Part shown: piece after piece, positions 57,256 to 64,000 of the stretch
Layout: every line of letters starts with the position of its first letter
Position numbering within the stretch: the stretch's first letter is position 1
Origin: Gymnopus androsaceus JB14
Taxonomy: Eukaryota > Basidiomycota > Agaricomycetes > Agaricales > Omphalotaceae
NCBI GenBank assembly: GCA_009733575.1
Contig: ML769449.1
Span: 124,001-188,000 of the forward strand
DNA length: 64,000 bases
Reading direction: 5' to 3'
Position numbers and translations under genes: made by a program
Notes under the pieces: generated by a model
The model's input: only the letters and a program-made list of their open reading frames with translations
Databases searched by the model: none
Told to the model about the DNA's origin: nothing

Positions 57256-57909
57256 CATCAGCAAAACCTGGGTGTACTGGACAGCGCTGGATAGCGCTGT
57301 CCAGCACTCATAGCACTCATAGCACCCATAGCAAGGTCCCCATCTATCCAGAGCTATGGATTGCTATGGACTGCTATGGATCGCTATGGATTTCACGGGA
57401 ATGTCGAGACTTGACATTGGTTGTCATTCTATTGAATACTAAATATATTCATTTGTTTGAATTGTTTTGAGAATCATAAAATCGAACGATGGTGAAATAA
57501 AATCATTTTTATCTTCATGTTCAAATGTTGTTCAAATGTAAACATAGACATAGGCATAATCATATAACTATTTGTTACCCAGTATGAGACCATATTACTC
57601 TATAAATTGCAGCCCCCATATGCATACATGCCCTGAAACCGAAGAATCCAATGAGATGCACCACGAATATCACAATGAGCCTAGGTGACGGAGAATCGAG
57701 GCAAAGTCATCGATCCCACATCTCTTATATACCGTTGGCGGGAGAGAATGACAGGTGTCGAACAGCTGTCAAATGACAAAACAAGCTAGTGATCCCAGAG
57801 AACTTCATAGCAGGCCATAGCAGGCCGTAGCGGCCATAGTTCTGTTGAGAACTATGGCTGCTATGGCCTGCTATGGCCTGCTATGACCATTATCCAGGTT
57901 TTGCTGATG
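57256..57909. mobile_element. CATCAG-family non-autonomous DNA element (copy D)
   Basis: The 654-bp element has the perfect 16-bp terminal repeat CATCAGCAAAACCTGG and the flank AT on both sides (57254-57255 and 57910-57911). The left hairpin arms are CTGGACAGCGCT / AGCGCTGTCCAG. Near the right end, a hairpin of about 38 bp per arm is built from CATAGC and GGCCATAG words (about 57806-57885). The interior resembles copy B. Confidence 0.72.
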
Positions 57910-59361
57910 ATTGCAATCACTCTTAGAGCAAGGAATGACTAGGAATAATTCCTATCTGAGCTTCAGTGTTGTTCCAAGATCCATGTGCTACAAGGCATCT
58001 AGGCTTGAGTCCACACAGAACTAGGCATAATTTCTAGCTTGCTATTGGCAAGGCAAAGATAGATATGCTTCCAAGGGCTGTTCATGGAATGTTTTTGAAC
58101 ATCATAAAACTTCACTGAGTCATAAATTTGGAGGATCTGCACAGTTTTCAAGGTAAAAGAAAGTGACTCAAGTTCATCTAGGACCAAATTCCAAGCATTA
58201 CCATTTTAAGTTATGAATTTCCCAGGATTAGGTCTGCCAAGATGATTAATTGAGGAAGATTATTTATTATTTTACATTTATGGACATGTCTCAATCTATT
58301 TCTTTGTTTTAGTATTTTTTCTGAGATGTACCAGTATATAAGGGTAGCTACATTCTATGTAGCAATCCAAGTTAGACTTGATACCTGAATTGCAGTTCTA
58401 TCTTAGGACCTGTCATATAGTATTTGACATCCACAGGTGGATAAGACTGGTCTATGCAACCTTTGAAATGGGTGGCATTCTTGTAACCTTGATAACACTG
58501 AGGCAATTTGATCTACTTCCTGGCTATTAAGTCAAGCATTCCTGGTTTACATCTTGGAGGGAAGTCACACCAGTCTTAGGACTGCAGGTGGAGCCTAGCA
58601 TGCACATCTTGCTGACCCTGTTGTTGATTAGGAAAGGCCTTGGAACCAAGTGTTGGCTTGGTGTAGTTTTAGTGAGGAAGCTCCTTGGAGTGTTAGCTTG
58701 CTTACCAACTTGTTTTACCTCTTCCCCACTCTTCACTGAGTGTGTTAAAAAAACACCTACTCAAGTGACTTGTGTGGCAGTCATATAAGTTTGTTAGGTA
58801 ACTTGTGGGATTCCCTGTGAGTTGGAGTATCATTGTGCAGTGATGTAAAGGCTCTTGATTCACACTAAGTCATTTGTTGAGTTGGCATACTTGACCTGGG
58901 CTTTGGTGTTTGCTTTTCTCCTCAATTGGTTCAGCGCGCCAGTGTACGTTAGTTGACTTTCACAAACCTTCCTCCCATACATACAAAACCTTGTTCATTT
59001 GCACTGTCTGTGGCCATGTCAAGTGCTTTCTTTATGAATCAAGTAGTAGTAGAGGGAACCTTTGACAACCTCCTTCCTCACATTAATTAAACCTTTTGGA
59101 TTAAATTTGATCAGGGTGATGTTTGGTTGGTTTTCATACCTAGCACAAATCTAACTCATCAACTAAATATTGCTAAAGTGTATAAGTAATAAGTACGTAT
59201 TGAGTGTAATATGTTACACAAGTGATTCAAGTTCATGCATATGAATATACAAAAATACAAAAGGAAATATCTTGATCTCATTGATTTTGCTATCCCAAAC
59301 ATATTTTGTGTGGGAATTGAACTCCAGGCTATTGCTTCACACACCAAAAGTACAAAAAAAT

Positions 59362-59480
59362 CCACTTGAACCAAATTTTGACTGAAAAATATTGATAAAC
59401 CTTATAAGGAAAGTCAAGTGATACCAGACTATCCATATTTGGCTAATCAATATTTTTCACTCAACATTTCCTTTGAGTGG
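59362..59480. repeat. 119-bp inverted repeat
   Basis: Arms of about 35 bp begin CCACTTGAA (left) and, inverted, CCACTCAAA. They share GACTGAAAAATATTGAT or GAGTGAAAAATATTGAT next to the 48-bp loop. It may be a tiny MITE; no clear target duplication. Confidence 0.6.
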
Positions 59481-60952
59481 AATTTTTGGGAATTTTCATG
59501 TCACAAATTAGAAGGGTACTCAACCCTCAAGCAATAGTATTGGCCGCTAGATTATATTGGAATGGCCACATGCTTGGAAAAATTTAACTTACAGTGATAA
59601 GTAAGGTACAAGGAGGTTCAAATTTAACAAAAAATGACCAGATGTTGATTTTTTTGCTTGCACCTGGTCAGTGGGCTGAATAACTATGTAAGCATTCCCA
59701 TGCCTATATATAGTGTATCAAGATAAGATTTCATCATGGATGGCTCTTTATAGATGCTGTATGGACACTGTATCCCACTGTACCCTCAGTTTAAGCTTTG
59801 TTCTTAAGTACAAGCTTTATTAGACCCGTGCCTACGTCACGGAAATGCAGACTCAAGTAAGAAATTACTATATTATACATATACATCATAAATTGAATTT
59901 ATGTTACTGGGTCTAAAAGAACTTCTGGATAAACTATCTTCTGTGTTAGACACTCTGTATCTCCTGATGGAAAGAAATTACCAGAAAACCAAAACATGAG
60001 ATAAAACGTCAGTACTTGCCTTCTGGAAAAATCACCTTCACCACCTACTTTGTTGTACTATGTGATAGAGCAATATATAACCAACCATGTGTATAGATTG
60101 GTGATTGCAGATTCAGTCCTATTTGCTTCACAGAGTGCCCTTATCATTTGTTTATGGACATTGCAATTTGCAAAGGCAAGATGGGCTGGAAATCACTGTC
60201 TTTCCAAGATTAAAGGCAGATCCAAATTTGAAGGTGTCAGTGTTAAGTATACTTACATGGAACAAATGCAGTTTCACCAACATGGTCACCTCCCAGTGCC
60301 TAAACTTTTGATACTCAATCAGTGCATCAAATAAGGATTGCCTGTGTGCCATTGCAAATTCCTGCAGTAGGATCCAGGTTTCTCAGAAACATCAATAGTG
60401 CACCAATATTCAGCTTCAGGTGTGAAATTGGAAGTCCAGCTATTCAAGTACTCTACAGGATACAGAAAGTCTCCATTATCAACTCCTTCCATAATAGCTC
60501 TGTTAGAGCTGTGATATGTATAAGTGTCTCCAGACATAGCTCCTAAGCATTTAAAGGAGGACATCTACAGCAATTGGAGGACTGTTCTGATGTACTTGAG
60601 GAGTATGGCAGGCTTCTGGACTGGCCAAAAATCAAATTTACTTCTCACATTGACATTTAGCATTGCAGTGTCTCTGGGGAGTGTTTGGTGGAGACTCATC
60701 CCTGGTAAAAAATTTAGGAGAACCAGAGTAAAAGAGAAGTGATATCACATTGAAACACAGATTCAGAAAGTGGTATGGTGGAAGAAATAGTGGAAGAGAT
60801 GGTAGAAGGACAGAACCATGAGGCAGCCACACCAGTAACATGAGGTAGCTGAGTAATTTTGGATGTTCAAGTTGGTAAGTTTGGATTTCAGTGCAGAGCG
60901 GAACAGTGGAACAGCATGGCACTCCTGCTGGCAGGCAAAGTAGCTTATATGC

Positions 60953-61073
60953 CTCCTCCGGTGAACATTAGCTGCGCGAGTGCATGTTCTAATCATTTTC
61001 AGTTCCCAGATGCTGAATTCCGGCTCCGCCGGATAACATTAGCCGCGTGAATGCGCGCTCCGATCATTCCCAG
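60953..61073 (+). repeat. Two tandem copies of a 50-bp word, 71-bp period
   Basis: 60953-61002 and 61024-61073 align along 50 bases (shared AACATTAGC, TGCGC or CCGCG, ATCATT, CAG), differing at about 13 sites, mostly by transitions. Confidence 0.65.
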
Positions 61074-61688
61074 AGCTGCCGCGCAGCGGCAGCTGCTTAT
61101 TAATAATGACAAATACTTAGTCAGAGCGTCTAAAATCAGCTTTTTTAAAGTATAGGATAATTGACATCCACAGGCTGTAGCACATCACATTAATCCTTCT
61201 CATGAATATGATACTATAGCTCATTGTAAGTCTTGCAAAGCAAGTACATGGGCAAAAGTATAGCAAGGCTGTAGTAAGGTATACAAGTAAGGCTACATAC
61301 TTATCCTCCAAAGGATGTAAGATATACTCATTTATGACACTTCAAGACTGCCAAAAGTGGTCAAAATAGGTCAACATTTGGGGTGTCAGAAAAAAAAAAA
61401 AATCTGCCAGAGGGCTGGACTAACTAACCACGGCCTGGTTTGGTGCTAAATTCTTTGGATCCCCTTGGTAAGGTATCATTTCCTCATCTTTGAAGCAGGA
61501 TACAGTGTAATCTAGAGAGAGCCATGACAATTCTACATCATCCTCCCCCTCCCTGTTAAAGTATCCATCTACTCTCTACTCTTAAACTCCCAGTTCCAGG
61601 GATATATATATATGGTTTTTTGTTGACTTTCGACCTTTGTTTGTTTTTTCCTTCTTATTTTTTGCTTTTGCCCTTTTTAAACTTATCA

Positions 61689-62282
61689 TGGGCCAAGGAT
61701 TTACCTCTCCTCCTTCTACACTGCTGTCTGGCCACATACCCAGGACTTCCAGCAGTGCCTGCTCTCAATGCATTGTGTCCCCTTGCTCAAATGGTCTATC
61801 AACTACATCCACAAGCTCCCCATCTGCCGGTGCTCTCCTTTGCCATTAAGTCTGCCAAATTGTCATGCTAGACATATGCCAATTTTTTGATCCTGTGGCT
61901 GTTGGATAAGTACATAACTGTCAGTTGTCCGGCCACTCCACACATCACATGTAACCCCTATTGGTTTCTGTATATAAAGTATGTAGTTACATTTTATCAA
62001 GTAATTGTTCTTTCCCCCTGTTCTCAATGGTTGATTCCCTCCTTTCTGAGGTTGTACCCACCAACTGAGCTTGCTCGTTTTCCAACAGTGGCTACTGAGG
62101 TTGGTCTGAGTGATGAGCTCAAAGCTAAGCTAAAGAAGTTTGCAAAGGTGCATTGGTTTTTCATCTCATTAGTATTGATGCCCATACTGATAGACTGGAA
62201 GCTCCTGACATCAGGAAAAATGGCCTGGGCCCAGGATGACTCCAGGACACTGAGGAGACCTAAGATACCTGACATGTCTTAA
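61689..62282 (+). pseudogene. Possible fragment of a repeated ORF, unrecognised
   Basis: ATG 61689 starts a Ser/Thr-rich frame (MGQGFTSPPSTLLSGHIPRT) that stops near 61848. In another frame, about 62055-62160, comes LARFPTVATEVGLSDELKAK, an amphipathic pattern resembling N-terminal regions of ORFs carried by basidiomycete repeats. The family is not certain and the frames do not join, so this is at best a relic. Confidence 0.25.
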
Positions 62283-62361
62283 GCTTCTGTGTTATTCCTA
62301 GGTGGCCTAGGCTGCCTAAGTAACCTAGGGTCATCCTGGTCCCAGACCATTTTTCCTGATG
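62209..62361. mobile_element. 153-bp MITE with 32-bp inverted repeats
   Basis: Left CATCAGGAAAAATGGCCTGG and inverted right CATCAGGAAAAATGGTCTGG continue to GGATGAC, about 32 bp with two differences. The 2-bp flank GA is present on both sides. Only about 90 bp separates the arms. The first six bases equal those of the CATCAG family, which may or may not be meaningful. Confidence 0.65.
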
Positions 62362-62639
62362 GAGGCAGCATTTGACATTCCAACTCACATCATCTGGAAA
62401 ACCATCTAATTCCAAAGCCTGGGTAAGCCCAGATATGCTTAGGGACTTTTAGGGTAGCGCAGGAATCTGGCCAACCCCTATTCAGAATAAGGAATACAGG
62501 GACGCCCAAGCACACAGGACAGCCCAGGATTTTGGCCAAATCCTGGAGATTTTTCAACATCTCTGGAGTTATTCAGAAATTAGCCCCAAGCTAGCCCAAA
62601 TATCCCCAGGATTCGGCCAAAATCCTCAGTTATCCTGGT

Positions 62640-62820
62640 TGCTTGGGCTCCCTGGAAAATAGGCAAATTCCTAGTGATCCTGGGATGCCCTGAGATGCCC
62701 TGGGACAACCCTGGGATAGCCATGGAAAGCCATGGGATGACCTGGGATGACCCAGGACAGCTGTGCAAAGTCCTGAGATGCCCTGGGACAGCTGTGGGAA
62801 GCCCTGGGACACATGCTCAT
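62640..62820 (+). repeat. Degenerate CCTGGGA minisatellite
   Basis: The word (G)ATGCCCTGGGA and shortened forms (CCTGGGATGA, GCCCTGGGAC) recur about ten times. Similar CCTGGGA/CCTAGG words occur at 100-196 at the other end of the window. Confidence 0.6.
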
Positions 62821-63232
62821 GCTAACAAGCATGTGAATTAAGTACCCATGTGACTTTTTTTTTTCCAGTCTGTATGCTTTTGCATTAGGGTCGGGCTAAT
62901 TGGCCAGGGCCATGTTAATAACATTGCTATTAATATTGGATCTTTGGGGGCATATTTAACATGGGTTAATAACAGTTATTAACATGGGCACTTATGGCAC
63001 TAATTCCAGGCACTAATCTTTTCTAGCAATGTTAGCACTTCAACTTTCAGCATTGACAAATGAACTTGAACTCACATTATAAAATCACATTACTAACCAA
63101 GTGTAGTGCTTGTGGGATGAGACAGATGTAGAGGAGCTTAGTATTGTCAGTGAGACAGTGAAGCAGTAGTGTGCAGAGCAATAGGGACTACAGGAGAACT
63201 ATTACAGCTTATATACTAATTGTCTGTGAAAC

Positions 63233-63644
63233 TACAGAGGCAGCCAAAAGATATTCCCAACCTTAATATAGAAAGTTGTTCCCACAGCTAGCTGGTCTCC
63301 TTGTATACCCTGAAATATGACTGAATACAATTCTAGAAACTGTTTCTGTTATATATAATGTATACATTGCAGCCCACTGAAGTAGTGCCAAGATAACACA
63401 TTGAAAATTTGCACTTACAAGTTGTGATGTGGTTATTATGGCATACTTATTGTGTAGGTTTATCACTCTCAAACTGCTTAGAAATCTTGGTAGATATCTC
63501 AAAATAAGAATTTACTGCTCAACCATTTATCTTTTGTTCCTTTCAATTAAACTTCAAAAGGTATGGGAAGGTATGGGGAAGCCAGCAAGCTGTGGGAATA
63601 ATTTACCATATTAAGGTGGGGAATATCTTTTGGCCGCCTCTGTA
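63233..63644. mobile_element. TA-flanked MITE with about 65-bp inverted repeats
   Basis: The 412-bp element is bounded by TA. Left TACAGAGGCAGCCAAAAGAT and inverted right TACAGAGGCGGCCAAAAGAT continue through ATTCCC, ACCTTAATAT and TTCCCACAGCT, about 85 percent matched over 65 bp. It has the layout of a Tc1/mariner-type MITE with different ends from 48494-48694. No coding capacity. Confidence 0.82.
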
Positions 63645-64000
63645 TACAGTACCGTAAATCTGATAATAGGTACAGTATTGGTAATTCTCCATGCATACAA
63701 TGATCTCTACAATATGATGGATGTATATACACCAGCAGTTGATATCCTAGTAATAATCACATGTACATACCTAGCAAATGACATTAATCAAACAATATCA
63801 GTACATAGGAATGTAATTTTGGTGAATGGTAAGCCAATGTTGAATATCATGGTACAAAGTACTTGATCATGTGTCCATGATTGCGAGTGTATCTTTCAAC
63901 ATTGAAGGCAGATGGTGCAAGCACAAAGTGCTTAGTTCGCGGTTCGTTGAGGCACGAGATGGGCGGCACATGGTATTCTATGTCCGACGGTCACAGGAGT
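63645..64000. other. Right edge of window, nothing recognised
   Basis: AT-rich sequence without a supported feature. Confidence 0.3.

Larger units (their letters stand above)
57910..61600. other. AT-rich non-coding region
   Basis: No supported gene is present across this 3.7 kb. Only short, uninformative frames occur. Two small repeats inside are listed separately (59362-59480 and 60953-61073). Confidence 0.45.

Noticed and set aside
61887..62282. 131-residue frame as a complete gene
   Set aside because: It starts in AT-rich non-coding sequence, has no domain, and its last part runs into the inverted repeat of the 62209 MITE.

Overview
The window looks like a transposon-rich chromosomal segment of a filamentous basidiomycete, probably an Agaricomycete. 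Host genes are broken by many 47-75 nt GT-AG introns. The protein families fit that group: an F-box protein with an N-terminal coiled coil, Ser/Thr-rich single-pass membrane proteins, a membrane-anchored GH76 protein and a yeast-type amino-acid permease. hAT, Tc1/mariner and Ty1/copia debris fills the rest. The species cannot be named from the sequence.

Layout. 1-9.5 kb is mobile DNA: a non-autonomous hAT-like element (197-1449) and a complete but decayed copia retrotransposon (3741-9443, perfect 5-bp target duplication). 9.5-18.7 kb is a graveyard: a broken Gag-like ORF (11.1-12.9 kb), then a nest in which a reverse copia relic (13341-14833) was hit by a solo LTR (14036-14347) and by a 3.8-kb hAT element (14834-18659), itself hit by another solo LTR (14975-15437). 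18.9-21.9 kb holds a short-chain dehydrogenase pseudogene and an intact hemerythrin-like gene. 22.7-27.7 kb and 34.0-38.1 kb are two direct copies of one segment, each with a broken arylamine N-acetyltransferase-like gene followed by an APC amino-acid permease. The first permease is intact; the second is frameshifted near its C-terminus. Between them lie an intact 11-exon GH76 gene (28.0-30.5 kb, minus) and non-autonomous DNA elements. 38.4-43.5 kb has an F-box gene with one frame slip and an intact proline-iminopeptidase-like hydrolase. 43.5-54 kb holds unrecognised coding-like fragments, small transposons and two single-pass membrane-protein genes on opposite strands. 54-64 kb is almost entirely repeats.

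The most interesting signal is a family of short DNA elements (31203-32783, 33070-33758, 57256-57909 and a diverged copy at 46900-47266) with the terminal inverted repeat CATCAGCAAAACCTGG, apparent 2-bp target duplications, and hairpins just inside the ends whose arms change together between copies. The second is a solo LTR whose 3' part is duplicated, one copy lacking exactly a 56-nt GT-AG intron-like segment, as if spliced RNA had been copied back. At least five elements have perfect 8-bp hAT-type duplications. A Tc1/mariner-like element carries a transposase HTH remnant, and a matching MITE lies at 48.5 kb. I saw no biosynthetic cluster and no operon-like grouping; the host genes appear to be independent loci.
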